DNA of 64,000 nucleotides from Luscinia megarhynchos (Eukaryota > Chordata > Aves > Passeriformes > Turdidae), in assembly GCA_034336665.1 (NCBI GenBank), contig JAPFBE010000002.1:36621406-36685405 (forward strand), read 5' to 3'. A program made the position numbers and the translations under genes. This document shows, piece by piece, positions 12,201-25,000 of the stretch; the first letter of the stretch is position 1, and every line of letters begins with the position of its first letter. The notes under the pieces are model-generated. The model made no database searches. It worked only from the letters and a program-made list of their open reading frames with translations, and was not told the origin of the DNA.

Positions 12201-14891
12201 TAAGAGAACATTTTCTGTAGTGAGGAAAAGGAACCTACTGTTAGTAGTATTGATCAAGCTGATAGTCACTAGGCAACAAGTCCCAGGTAGAATTTATATG
12301 GAAAATGCTGGATGTCAGAAATGCAGTGTTGTTATGGAAATGATTTATTATCAGCTAAAGGGAACTTTAAGGGAGTCAAGCAACTGACAATCTAATATAA
12401 GGCACATTTCAGGTTTTGGAGTAAAGTCTAGCAAGAATATAGCTGCTGAGTCTGTTGCTAAGTGACTGTGTCTATTTGCCTAGCTTCAGGCTTCAAGCTT
12501 GTGAAAGGATACCGATTTGTTGCTTTACATTTCTCATTGATAAAGAATAAACTTGGGCAGGATTCAGCTCTTTACCAGAATTAACTGCAGGAGGGATTTT
12601 ATAGGTAATATATTTTATGATTTTTAGACCTCTTGAGTGTATTGATTCTGCTTGCAGTTCTGTTCATATTCTTCTGTACAGCAGTACATCTTTCACAGTG
12701 GAGGCCAGATCATCTAGCTTCCTCAAAATCCTTGTTGCCCAGTGATCAATCTCCAGGCATCCTGCTTGTGCAAATAGGGATTCTATTTGACTAGTATTCC
12801 GTATAGCACCAAATTGGTTATTTTAGTAAACAATGAAACCTGAAGCTGGTCTTGTCCTCTGGCATTAAAATCTATTCCCTGAAGTAATAGTCAGGAGTGT
12901 CCACATCCTGGACTAAAATGCATAGTGAGAATGCCTGTGATTGGCCTTTTACATGCTGGCAAAAGACTACACATCTCACACAGAGTACGCTCAGTGAGGC
13001 CTCTGTATGCAGCTGTAAATTCAGGTATGAAACAGTGAAGTATTTGTGGCCTTTGGGCATTACTGTAGGGATACAATTTCCACAGCTGTGTCCTGAAGAT
13101 ACTTGCACTGAAGAGAACATTTTGGGCAAGTGTGAGCATGGGATGGCTTTCACAGGACCAAGGGACTTAGAGCTGAAGGATTTCTTTGGCTGCCTGTATC
13201 CTGAAGTAAATGCTACTTTACCCTCTGTACTGTTACTGTTACAGTTCCACTGACTGGGGCATCTGTAGTATTTTCACTATATTCAGCATCTCATAAGAAT
13301 CTGCATGTAATATTTGATTTTGAAATAGAAATGATACCAAGTAATTGATTATCCTAATTCAGGGACACTTTTTCTTTCTTCTACGTAAAGACTTAATAAT
13401 TTTTTTTTTAGCTACCCATTACTGTTCTCATTAAGAATTTAAGGTATCTCATGGTTCTCTTACTGCCCTTGGTAAGAAGGTCATGCTGCTGCCTTAGTAG
13501 TTGCAAACTTTTTTAATGTGTGTTGGATCTTTCCCAGTAAATCTTGATCATATCCCAGTTATCTAACATTCTTTGCTACATTTTTCTACTTTATTGAGTT
13601 CTGCTACCAAAAGGCATTTTCATTGTTTTTCCATATTAGTCCATGTTATTAACAATGCAGTAACATATTTAAAATTGTGTTTAGAGCTTGTAAAGAAACT
13701 GCATGATTGTTACCTTTCACAGACATTTGCACTGTGTTTTCATACTTGCTGGAACTATCAAATGTTTATATTTGTCCCTGTTGCAGGATCATGTAGAATT
13801 TTCACCACTGTTATTTAAAAGTGGTTATAGCCATTAGATCTTGGTTATCCATGGGCTGATTATCCAAGTTATAGATTACCTATGTGTTGTTACTTCCAGC
13901 CATTCCCAGGCTGCAGCAAAACCCGCAGCCACACTAGAAGGCATCTGCATTTGATGTGTGGTATTTAAATTGTGGTATTTTTATATGAAGCACTGCTTTG
14001 TCTGCTAGTGCTTAGTTTCTTCTGCTTTCCACACTTTCTAAGTGTTTGAAATTCAAATATTCCTGTAAATTATATGTAAATCTTCTTATATTTTGGAATG
14101 ACTGTTTTCCTTCTATAAAAGCTGATATTCTTCTCCATTATATTTCATCTTCTTTAGAGGTGACCACTGACTATATTCTAGTGCACTGATTTACAATGTT
14201 AAACTTTATTTATATAATGTTGTTTCAAGTGAAAAGTGCCTCATCGTGAAATATATGAATTGTGAGGGGTTTGACCATTTACATTTCATATCATGTATTC
14301 CAGCACAATATGAAATCCTGAGCTCCCAATTAGAAAAGTTCCTGAAAACCCAGGGATAAATCCATAAACATACTGAGGAAATAAGTTTTTTCATTATAAA
14401 AGTTAAAATACTTATCACTGGTCAACTTGGTGGGGCCTATTAGGCCTAGTTAGTGGATATTTGATTAGTTTTATTATTTCAGAAGTATGAGATGAAAGGT
14501 AACTTCTTTGACATCAGTAAGTTTATCCTTCTAGCCTCTGTTATTGATAGTAGAGTATGTGCAATGACTGTCCTTAATTAAGTTTTAAGAATAATCCCAT
14601 TCTCCTAGTTACATGGAGAAAAGCCTGTGGTTATGTTAGCTGGGATTGTCGTCCTTGTTTAGCATTTATATTTTTAGAATTCAAAGCAAAATAAACCCAT
14701 TGTTATGCTTTTGAAGTCCATTGCTGGGAAAATGCTAGGGCTGATATCTCAGCCTCCTAAATACCCAGATCTTTGGGTAATCACCTGTTAAAGGCTGTTC
14801 ACGTAACTTGCAGAAGGAAAATCACAGGTGCAGTAAGCAGTAGGGATGGTAATAGCAAAAAAACCTCATGCTGAATTCTTCTGCATTACAG

Positions 14892-15041
14892 GAGTACAAA
14901 CGCAAGTTAGCCAGAGTGTCCCAAGTACGGAAAGAGCTCAGGTCACGCATCCAGAACCTGCCTGATCTCTCTCGGCTTCCCAACGTCACAGGCAGCCACG
15001 TACACCTACCGTTTGCAGGAGACATCTACAGTGATGATTGA
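14892..15041 (+). CDS. RPRD1A: RPRD1A terminal coding exon (C-terminal 49 residues)
   Basis: This exon encodes the last 49 residues of regulation of nuclear pre-mRNA domain-containing protein 1A (also called P15RS), followed by TGA. The reading starts EYKRKLARVSQVRKEL and ends LPFAGDIYSDD. It matches the human C-terminus as I remember it, which ends DIYSED. In the family, an N-terminal CID domain binds the phosphorylated C-terminal domain of RNA polymerase II, and a C-terminal coiled coil mediates dimerisation. The residues here are the end of that coiled coil (heptad-like and rich in K, R, E and L) plus the short tail. RPRD1B is the close paralogue, but its tail as I recall it (LPSAGDLFSTD-like) fits less well. 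The exon is in phase 0, 150 nt including the stop, after a consensus acceptor. All earlier exons lie outside the window. Confidence 0.95.
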   Translation, partial: EYKRKLARVSQVRKELRSRIQNLPDLSRLPNVTGSHVHLPFAGDIYSDD

Positions 15042-17420
15042 TTACCAAACATCCCCCAGCCTTTGCTTTCCTGTGAAATGAGGGGTAGGCCAGACCGACC
15101 GGTACTCTTGTAGTATTATTTTTGTATATTGTTGCAGAGTGTCAGTAAAAATACTTTAATAATTTATAAAAATGGTTTAAAAGGTTGATTTGTTTACTAT
15201 TTTATTGGCGAGTGAACATAAGGGTACATTTATAAAAGTGGCATCTGTGTCTGTTACATGGAAGAATGAATAATTATCTTTTGTAAAGATTTTAGTTGGG
15301 TGCCCTGTAAAAAAAACGAGCTAAGATTTTTCTTATGTACCCTATGTTTAATGTAGATCAACATATCATCAAAACACAATTCTAACTTGAGACATTTCCG
15401 TTGCTAGTGAGGGAGTGAAATGTGGAAATCACAGGCTTATGTTCGCAAGAAGGCCAATGCAATTTAATGCAAAGTTAAAAGTGGTCTCACTGTCCATTAC
15501 ATTTAAATTACCCACTCCCAAAACAATGTGGGTTTTTTTGAAGTAAATGCTAACAACCAATTTTCTATTAGTAAATATTTATCATGTTACACTGAGCAGA
15601 TCTTCAAATGGCTCAAATACTGCAATATTTTTGTATCATTTAGAAGTCAACATGTAGAAACTATAAAATTGGCCAGTTTAATTATGTTTTGAAATTGCAG
15701 CTTTTTACAGCTGCTTAGTTTTCAAATCGAGGGACCATTCATTTGTAATCTAATCCCTTTCTGGAACATCTGTTTCCATCTAAAAAGGTTAATCCCAGAA
15801 ATGTGAAGCCATTTTACTGTTTTAATTAAATTGAAAGGTCATTCTCTAAACTGTCTCAATTGCTAAGTGCCCATTATTAAAATCTGACAATGTACCATCC
15901 GTACATGCAATGTGATACAGCTGTACCGTACATCCTCTTCCACTGAGAAACCCTGGAGGCCAGCATGGGCTACCATCTCCTCCACTTCACCTTCACCCAC
16001 TCCAGCAAATATTTCTAAATCTCAATTGTCTTTTTTCCACACAACAGGAGGAGGCTGTTCAGGCCTGTGTATAAGACAAACAGCAGAAAACTATTGCCCA
16101 GTTAAAAAACTCTGTTGCATGGCATGAATGTGGTATTTCTCTGGGAGCAACTGAATTTGTGTCCATACTATGCATCAGCTTTTAAGTTCACTTAAAAACT
16201 TAAAGATACAGACAGGCATTTCACACATTGCCAGAAAGTTCCAGCTTTTCAATCCATTGGAATGAGCCATGTAATCATTGAGTGATTTTAAAAATGCCTG
16301 CCTGTACCTTTGGCATTTTGATGACCTTGAAAACCTGGGCTGCAAGTGTTTTTGAGTTGGATATATCATAGGAGTAATTAATGACTGCATTTTGTTCATG
16401 GTTTTGCACTTGTCAGGCATTGTTTTGTACCAGTTAAATTCACAGTTTACAAGTTTAATATGCCTCACATGAAAGCAAATTTTTTTACAAAAAGCTGTTC
16501 TTTCTTTTCAAAACCCACAACAATTCAAAATAGTCCTGGAGTGAAATTGTTCAAAGTTGTTATCTGTCACTTGCTATTGGCTTCTACAGGGCTAATTACT
16601 AGAATACTTGTAGGATGTGAATGCAGAGTAATCATTCTCTTTAAAATAGATACACTTGGACATAAGCAGCTCAGTCCAGTTATATTTTCTTGTAGAACTT
16701 GCCAGGAATTAGACCTCAATTAAGTAGGGAAAAAACCTGAAAAGATAGAAATACAAGCCATTGACATAGCAGTCCATAGCATGCAATGTAGAATACTGAT
16801 TTCTTAAAAAAATCTGACTGACAAAGAGATGATCTCAAAATAGTTATCAGAGCTCACTAGATGTCCAAAAATTTCAAAGTTTTGAGTGGCAATTTTCCAT
16901 TCCATAGGGAAAAAAAGCTTATATTGAATCCAGAGGATTTAGTTTCTTTACTTTAATATGCAAAAATTAAATAACACTTATTGACATTTCAGTGTAGATT
17001 CTTGATAAAAAAATGTTCTGATACAATTTTCATGTTTTAAATATTTCTGTTCTAGTACATTAAATTCATCACATAAATTCTTACATACATGGATGTGCAT
17101 TGCAGTTGCAGTTAAAGCTCAGTTTTGCTAAAGAATAGCACCAAATTTGTGGTAAATATTAAACCAGCCCAATCTATTAAGAATTCTAAAACAAACCATA
17201 AAACAAGAAGCATAAATAGTGAGTTCATGGTTGAATTCAATCCATAGAAAACTTAATTTGTGCCCAGAGGTGATTATAAGTGCAGTGACAAGGCTTATTA
17301 GACTGCCCTGAAAGATCTATCTTGGATACTCAGAGTCATAGGGAATTAAGCTTAAACAGTCTTTTGCTGCCTGAATTGAAATTAGTTACAATAATAAAGT
17401 TGACTGCTGAATTTTCTTGA
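15042..17420 (+). other. RPRD1A: probable RPRD1A 3'UTR
   Basis: This AT-rich sequence follows the RPRD1A stop codon directly. No AATAAA is seen in the first two kilobases, although ATTAAA variants occur near 15.8 kb. The first clear AATAAA that I find on the plus strand is at 17393-17398, with T-rich sequence after it. The family is known for long 3'UTRs. The end point given here is inferred from that signal; transcripts could stop earlier at a variant signal or continue further. Confidence 0.45.
17393..17398 (+). other. candidate polyadenylation signal for RPRD1A
   Basis: This is a canonical AATAAA hexamer about 2.35 kb after the RPRD1A stop, followed within about 40 nt by T-rich sequence. 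Other AATAAA hexamers occur further on, for example near 18.5 and 19.1 kb, so use of this one is only a proposal. Confidence 0.35.
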
Positions 17421-20400
17421 TCTCTGAAACGTTTTAGAAAAGACACAACACTTACTTCACTGGAGTTGTTTTTCCTAGTAATAATTCCTAGTGATAACAT
17501 TGCATATCTACAGGTAATGTAAAACTGATAAAAGAATGAGGAAAAAACCTCAACTTTTTCTTGATGTATATAAGTTTTAATTTTGAGAGAGTGTTATTTT
17601 CTGGATATATTTTTCTTTATTTTACTGTGAAATTGTTTACTTCAAGGAGTTTTTCATAGCTGGGGTTTTGGAAATGATCCTTCAATATTTGTTTGGCAAA
17701 GAGGACTTGTGAAAGGCAAAGGTCACTCAGAGTAAGTGTCATATCTTAATGGCTGAATAGTGCGCTGGTTTGGTTTTTTTTTTAATTTATATGGGGAAGG
17801 CATCAGGTATCAAGTAGTTAGGAGATTTATTGTAACCATAATAGTATAGCAGGAGATAGCATGGTACGGTACAGATGCAGCCCTGTAGTGTCAAAAAATA
17901 CCTCCAAATTCTCAGGTTCCAAATCTTAACGTATGTACTTCTGACATCTCAGGAAGAAAAGAGGCTGGGTGGGGAAGGGCAGGGTGCCGAGGAGACAGAA
18001 GGGAGAACATGCCATGGCATGTTCTGGAGGGTGGAAAGGTAAAGCAAACCACATCAGCTTCTGTCAAAACAGAAATAACTGCGAGACTGGGCAGCAGGTG
18101 GGATTGTACCACAGAACTGCTTTGAGGTGTTGCCATCCTGGAAGGGAAAATGTATGGGCATACCCTGCCTAGCTCTTCTAATATGGTCTGGCTCTAGGCA
18201 AACCAGAATGCCTGCCCTACAAAAGGCACAATTATAAAATATCTGAATATTTTTCATCTAATAATAATGGCATAATAATTTGATTATTTGCTTCAATATA
18301 TTGCACTTTTATTAAGCATTCTCTGAAAAAAAGCAAAAGATTCCTGCAGCACTTTGCCATGTGAGAATGCTTACCTTGGAGGTCACTGGGACTGCTTGTA
18401 TATTCTAGTGTTTGCAGGCTCAAGCTGAGTTTTTTGCAGAATGTTTTGAAAGATATCAGGAATACTACCCCATTTTTGTGGCTTTAAAAATAAATGTGAA
18501 GTCCTTAGCTACAAAAATTACCATTTTTCGAAATTATATTTCATGACTTCTTTTGGAAATAAGACTACAGCCTGCAATAATATTAGCTTGTCTGATTCAT
18601 TCTGTTAATGTTTGTATTAATATATTAAAACATCTGTTAATCCCTAGCAACACAACCCAAACCACATGCTTATTATGTATTTTATCCGAGTAGTCTTCCA
18701 AGTGTCAAATTGAGAGCTTTTTTTACCATGAAATCACATTCCTGTTTACCTGAAGCTTAAAAAAACCATTGTGTTAGGACTTGCACAGACTAGTTCTGCT
18801 CTCACAAGTCAGTGGTAACTCAGTCTGATGAGTGGATGATGACCCTAAACACGTACGTAGGATGCAGTAGCCGGCAGTGCAGATGACCGTGGAGGATGTG
18901 GAAATCACACACAGGCTTGGCTGGCCCTCTGCAGAAGAGCCTTTTGAAACGTGAGGAAATAGATCTGTGGGTGGGGGGTTTCTTCAGTGGGAAAATCAGT
19001 GAAAACCAGCACGTCTCAAATTTGATGGCTACATTTACAAATATTTAGGCCAGTTCTGCTCATTACATTTAATCACAGTGATTATTCCTGCAAGTAAAGA
19101 AAGCAGACTCAAACATAGTGTCTGAAGTGGAATTTTTTTCTAATAAATGACCAATTTTGTCTCGGCTCCTATTTCAGTGTGTCATTTATCTTGATTAAGT
19201 AGTAAATCTCTTCCATCGTGCTATTTAGGAATCTAATTCTGATTTCATATTTACAATAGTTAAAGTATCCTACTAAGCATGATGTTTTTGTGGGAATTTG
19301 CAAAAGTTCAATAGCACTCATTACTTGTTTGCAACAGAAATAGACTTATTTGTTAAAAGCTAACAAGAAAAGTTTGAAATGTAAAGATGTTTCATTATTG
19401 TGCTTTTCTGACAGAACCTGTAATCCTTGTGTAATTTATGTCCTCAGAATAACACCTATATGTACGCTCTTTCATATTTAATAAAATGTTGTAAAAACAT
19501 CTTTGAAAATTATTATTCATTGCTTGCCTTCTCAGTCTCATGGGGGGAAATGTCTCTAATGCAAACTGCTCTCTATATTCAGGAGTCAAGCAAGATCTCA
19601 TCTCAGGGATGATGCTGAGGAAATGCTTGATACTAATTTCAAGGTTTATTGCTCCCAGTATTTTGTGTGACAGTTTTCAGTGAGGAAGCAGTGCATTAAA
19701 GGGTCTGAGGTCCTACCTCTAGAACTGTAAATTTAGATGAGCTGATTATTTTAAGACATACTTCTATAACATTTTCAATGTGGTATGATACAAGTACTGC
19801 CAATGATACACACAGTAGAATTTGTGTGAGCTGGGAAATAATGCTCACTCTCTAATTACATGCCTCTTTGCAGGGCTGTATGCTTAATGGAGACCTTCTT
19901 GCTCTAGCTTTACAAAGTTCTGGCTGAAGTTCTGCCCTCTCTGAAATCAGTGAAGGTATTTCCTCTCTCAGGTTGTTCTTCCAGCTCTTCAAACACAAGC
20001 CAGTAATGTGGCCTGGCAGTGGTTTGGAGGGGAGCTCAGCGAGTCTCTCACAGCCAACAGCCTTCAGTGTTTCATCAAGTACAGGAAGGTAATGTGTCCT
20101 GAAGGGATACATGACATTCATGTATGTAATATATGTCTACATATAAGCCTCTGATGTGTGGATATGTATATATATACCTACATATATTATGTATGGAGCT
20201 GTATTTATAGATATGTGTGTCTGTCTTTCAATATACCAATTCTGTGGAAGTCCAGGTAACAAAAAAAACCAGACTCTATTAAAGGTTTAGGAGTAATATA
20301 AAAGCATTGGAGATCATTTCTACCCAGCCATTTTGAAGCACACTTGTAAAACAAGAAAAGGCATGTACTGGATGAATTCTTTCCCTTTGTTCCCAGGATG

Positions 20401-21809
20401 AAGTCTATAGTTCACAATAACAATCCCTTTTAACAACACATTTGGACATATCTGACAACTCTGGTAATTCCAAAGGGGAAAAAAAAGATGTTATTGGGAG
20501 CACGACAAGGCTCTATCTCTGTTAACAAATAGTGTGCTGCAAAGGTAACACACTTGATGTCCAGAATGCCTGTAGTTCAGTGCCTACCGCCACAAAACAT
20601 TTTTGGAAATGCGTTGTTTAGATAAGCTCTCTTGTGATTGTGTGGCTAGATCGCCTGTTAGCTTACTCTGCACACTGCTTGTGCTCCCCCATTCATGTCT
20701 TTTATCCCCTTATCTGGAGCCTTATCCAAAAGGAATACACTCTGGAGACTGCAAGTTGTTGTGTCAGAAACACTGTAAACAGGGACAACAGGGAAACAAA
20801 TGTGCTTTGATCTAACAAACACATTAATGTTGGGGCACCTTAAAACACAGCAGATGCCTGTGCTGGTTTCACTGGCCTCATGGGAAGCACAGCAGTATCT
20901 AATGTGTGCACTTTTATAAGAAAATTTATTGCAAAATCTGTATTTTCAAATACTTTTGTGCAATGCACATTTTCTGTCAACAAAATGAAGTATTTTTCAG
21001 AGGACAGGACTGTAAGTACAGCACCAGGTGAATTAATGCCAAGTTCTGCTGAAAAAGGCAACACTCCAAGGTTTGTATTTTGATTAAAGAATGGCAGTTC
21101 ATTTTATCCTACACATACATAAGAGACAAAGAGCAGTGCACCCTTCAGTTACTGTGCAAGTGTACAGGAGATATAAAAAGGTTACATGCCAATCTCTGAG
21201 ACTCTTAAGTACAGTTTACAATGAACTATTCTCCCCTGCCCTGGACTGCTTCCCAGTCCAAGTTATTTGCTGCTCCTGTTTCTTAAGCAGTGTTCACTGA
21301 GTCTGAAGGCACTTAAACTATTAATTAAACTAGCAAAGAAAAGGAAAATACAGACCTTTAAATCCAAGAAAGTAAATGCTTTTAACTAATTTGCTGTATT
21401 TTTCAGGAGGAAAAGCACCATGTGCAGAATCATCACTGGAGACTAAGTGGGACAGGCTATAACCTCAGTCCTTAACAGTGACTTTACACTGTCCTCTCTG
21501 ATCTCTGTGCCAAACATAAATTGAAAATCTTTAATCTTGACAATTAAATGGTCCTAGTGGGACTATCATCAGCTTTCTCAAAGGATCAATCCTGGCTTTT
21601 AATTCTTGGGGCATCAGAAACTGCAAAACATGTTCAAGATTCCCAAGCATATTAAACTGGCTATCTTCTCAACTTCCTCTGGCAGACAATCACTCCCCTT
21701 AGAAAGAGAGTCTCCTTCTAAAAAATATGGTCTATGCTTCCACCAATGATGGATGTTAGCCTGAGTTTTAAAGAAATCACTTTGCTGATTTACTAAAACT
21801 GGAGCAATA
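17421..21809. other. spacer between the convergent genes RPRD1A and C18orf21
   Basis: This is the rest of the 6.8 kb between the two stop codons. It is AT-rich with several alternative AATAAA hexamers on the plus strand, a low-complexity TA/TG stretch near 20.1-20.2 kb, and no recognised coding sequence. Part of it may be 3'UTR of one or both genes. Confidence 0.6.
20126..20222. repeat. degenerate TA/TG-rich low-complexity tract
   Basis: Runs of tatatata, acatata and tgtgtgt alternate over about 100 bp. It looks like a decayed dinucleotide microsatellite. Confidence 0.6.
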
Positions 21810-21830
21810 TTTATTGCTGTAATCTTTATT
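21810..21830 (-). other. two candidate polyadenylation signals for C18orf21
   Basis: On the minus strand, AATAAA occurs at 21825-21830 and again at 21810-21815, about 20 and 35 nt beyond the C18orf21 stop. If used, they would give an unusually short 3'UTR of roughly 50 nt. Another AATAAA on the same strand at 20925-20930 would give about 0.95 kb. Confidence 0.4.
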
Positions 21831-21849
21831 ACTTTGAAATAATATATAA

Positions 21850-22003
21850 CTAAAGTAAAGTCAAAAAGGTTTTGAAATCTGCCTTCTGGCTTTTCTCTTT
21901 TTCTTCTAGGTCAAGCATCCGTTTTAGCTTAGAAAAGTGAAATTTGGAGTTTCGGGGAGTCTTGGAAGCAGAGTTGGTTGTCGCCTGTCCAGATTCACGT
22001 GTC
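21850..22003 (-). CDS. C18orf21: C18orf21 exon 5 with stop
   Basis: One base completes the split Arg codon, then 50 residues and TAG follow. It contains FHFSKLKRMLDLEEKEK and ends FKTFLTLL. This aligns with the human C-terminus as I recall it (HFSQLKMLLSQNESQK, then FRNFLSSL). The acceptor is tttttcag. Confidence 0.95.
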
Positions 22004-25000
22004 CTGAAAAACAGATTCAAATGTCTTAAAGGGGAGAAATTTGGATTAACATGAAGAAACTGTGAAAGCACACATATACAATTTGAGTGATAAATATCCA
22101 AGAGAAATAGTGTACTTTTATGTGCAAGTGAGCAGTCAGAAGTGTTAACTTTGTCATGTAAATTTTAGGACAGACATTTTGCATTAATGACACAAATAAA
22201 ACTGGGCATTCTTTGCACACAGTGGCTTTTCATGATAATCTTTGATTTGAAAAGTTGGAAAGTTAAAATTGATCTCCTCAACCATACCAACTGAGAAATA
22301 CACTAAGTTATCAATTTAAACTTTATTAAATGTATGATCTAAAATCAACAAGATTTAATACACTCTACTTGGCAAAGGCTGTTTTAAATAGGAAACATAC
22401 CTGGAAAGTGATGAGGGACTGTTCCCTTTAGATCCCAACCTACTGCAGCTTACAGGTGTCATTTTCTTTGCAGACTGAATTTTTACATCTGGTGTCTTCA
22501 GGCTAGATTTGATACCTGGAGTGCCACAATTTTGTCTTCTGGTAGCCAGAAAATCCCTGCTTTTACCATAATGTCTTGTTGTTTTGTTGCAAGATTTGCA
22601 AGTAACCAGCTATGGAGAGAAGAAAGTAAATGTCAAGCTGCCTTTCAGTCTTTCCACCTTTATATTATAAAGCCGTTAGAAGAATTATCCAAACTGTTCT
22701 CCAAATACCATGACACAAATTAAATATTTGCTGAAGTAAAACACGAGATACTAGAAAGTAACACTTTGTAACTCGTATTTTAATTCGGGCTTCTTAAGCC
22801 AAACACATCCTTTGAGTTTATCTAGAAATTACTCCAATTCCCTACAAACTAATTTCAGGAGACACCTACCACTGAATGCAATATGGTACAGTGAAATACT
22901 GAGAACATCCCCATCAAAACAGATGAAACAGCACTGGAACTGAGCAAATCATATTCTGAGTGTACAAGATACACTGAGTATACCAAAGTACTCCTCCTAG
23001 ATATTAGGAATTTGGCTAAAAAATGTGACATTCTGTGTCATCTAAAGTCATTAGCATATTCTATCCCCAATGAAGTTACATTGCATACTTTTCTAGGGAA
23101 TCTTGGGATAAAATATTTAACCTATCAAACTCTCAAACCCAGTCATCCATTTTACTAAAAACACCAAGTCTCAGTGAACAAAGATGAGGCTTTGTATAGG
23201 ACAAAAGTACTTACTGCAGTAAGGAGGGTGTTCTAAACAAAGGGCACTTTCTCTTGTCTCTGTGCACGTCTAGGCTGCAGGGAACTTCAGCAGCACACCA
23301 AGCTGAGAGGTGCATCAGAACCAATCACATCACCCAGGCAGAGAGACTGTCAGGCATTCCTGATATCCCTTACTGCCATGGCAACTACTCACACTAAGAG
23401 ATACAAAAGTAATACAGCCAGACAGCTTTCTGAGGCACCAATTAGACTGACAGAAAATCAGCTGCATGATGCTTCTGGTTAAAAATAACATACTCAAAAG
23501 ACTGTCACAAAAATGTCTAAGCAGTTTTGAAGATATCTATGCCAAACCATTCTTCATTTCAAAGTGTGTCAATTTAACTAAATTCAGATAGTTTTATTAA
23601 AAATTACATTTAGAGATGCTGAAATGAAATGCTTTTAGTTAAGTGTTTTGACTTTCTCTAGACATTATATTTTGTCAGCCTAATGAACTGAAAAAAAAGA
23701 AATAGCATTAACTATTTTAGTGCTCAGGTATTGGTGTATTTTTAGTTCTTCTAAACAAAATACAGGTGTAAAACAAACTCAGCATCTCATGGTGACTTAG
23801 CACTGTGCAGAATATAAATGGAGGTGACCACCTTACAATGCAGGAATTACTGGATTAATCATAGCACTTCACAGCTAATTTCCACTCCTTGAAATGGATC
23901 AGCAGTTAACTCCAAAAGTTTAAAGCCCTGAAAAGTCCCTATGTTGTTTGCCTTTTTACAGCAGAAGCAATCTAAAATCAAGTTCTACTTGCTAAGAAAG
24001 TTCTCAGAGGTTCAGCCTGTCACACTGTTGCTCACTTTAATTTCCAACCACACTGAAATTTTCATTTGCACAAGTCTCAGGTATTAGATTACAGGGATCT
24101 ACATTGCTAATTCGGAAAGCTGCCAGTTGCTGACAGCATTTTAAAGACTTGAAATAAGAAACACTTAAATCATAATCCACAGGACAAATTCAAACTGAAC
24201 AAAACACAAGTACAGCAAACTGTAATTACATACTGAGATCAAAATATTACCCAGAGTTTAAACTGGACCAATTTAAACTGAATTTTAAACTACTCATATG
24301 AATGCAGAGTGTGTCCCTAACAAACACTCTCTAGGCACACGGTAAGTCTAAGAGCCCATCATCATTTCACAGACCACTGCTCTGTTCAGCAATTGCTTAA
24401 AGAGACAGTTCTTAATGGACCCTCAACGTTTGTGATCCCAGAAAAATAGAACAAAGATTTCAGCTTGAAGAATTACAGAACATCTTGAGTTGGGAGGGAC
24501 CCACACAAATTTCAGCTCCTGGCCAGCACAGGGCACACCAAGAATCACAGCATGTGCCTGAGAGTGCTGTCCCAATCGCCTTGGTGCTGTGACCCCCTTC
24601 CCTGGGGAGCCTGTTCCAGTGCACAACCACCCTCTGGGTGAAAAAGCTTTTCAGATGTCCTTTCTGAAGCTCAACTGTGACCTACAATCTGGGGAGAGTG
24701 CCTTTATGAAGCATCTTATTTTGCTCTGACAGCCAAGAACCTTGGTGATATTTCCTCAGTTTTTTTTTTATTCACTCCAATAATTTTTGGTTTCACAAAA
24801 TTCACTTCTGAAACAACTAGACTCTTATCCAAGAAAATTCCAAGTGTGACAGCAACTACTGAGCACAATAGGGTGCTGTCTCATTTATTACAACAGCCAT
24901 TCACATAACCTGTTTTAAAAACAGTACATACCTTGGCAACCCTAGATTAAATGTATGCTATTATTCTTCCAATAGTAATTAAATGTCACATTTCTGAGTA

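Larger units (their letters stand above)
1..14891 (+). other. RPRD1A: 3' part of the last intron of RPRD1A
   Basis: This stretch lies upstream of the RPRD1A terminal exon and ends in a good 3' splice site: a T-rich run followed by ctgcattacag at 14881-14891. I looked for the preceding RPRD1A exon, which should encode the coiled-coil segment before EYKRKLARVS, including motifs such as MVEDAC, AEIDDR and LADFLRCQ. I did not find it, so the last intron appears to exceed 14.8 kb. The contents are AT-rich intronic sequence with two CR1 fragments, a purine-rich block near 8.6-9.2 kb and short AT repeats. Open frames in this interval are short and show no family resemblance. Confidence 0.8.

Noticed and set aside
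12897..13253. 118-codon plus-strand frame with overlapping minus-strand frames
   Set aside because: Intronic, no homology recognised, and three frames overlap on both strands.
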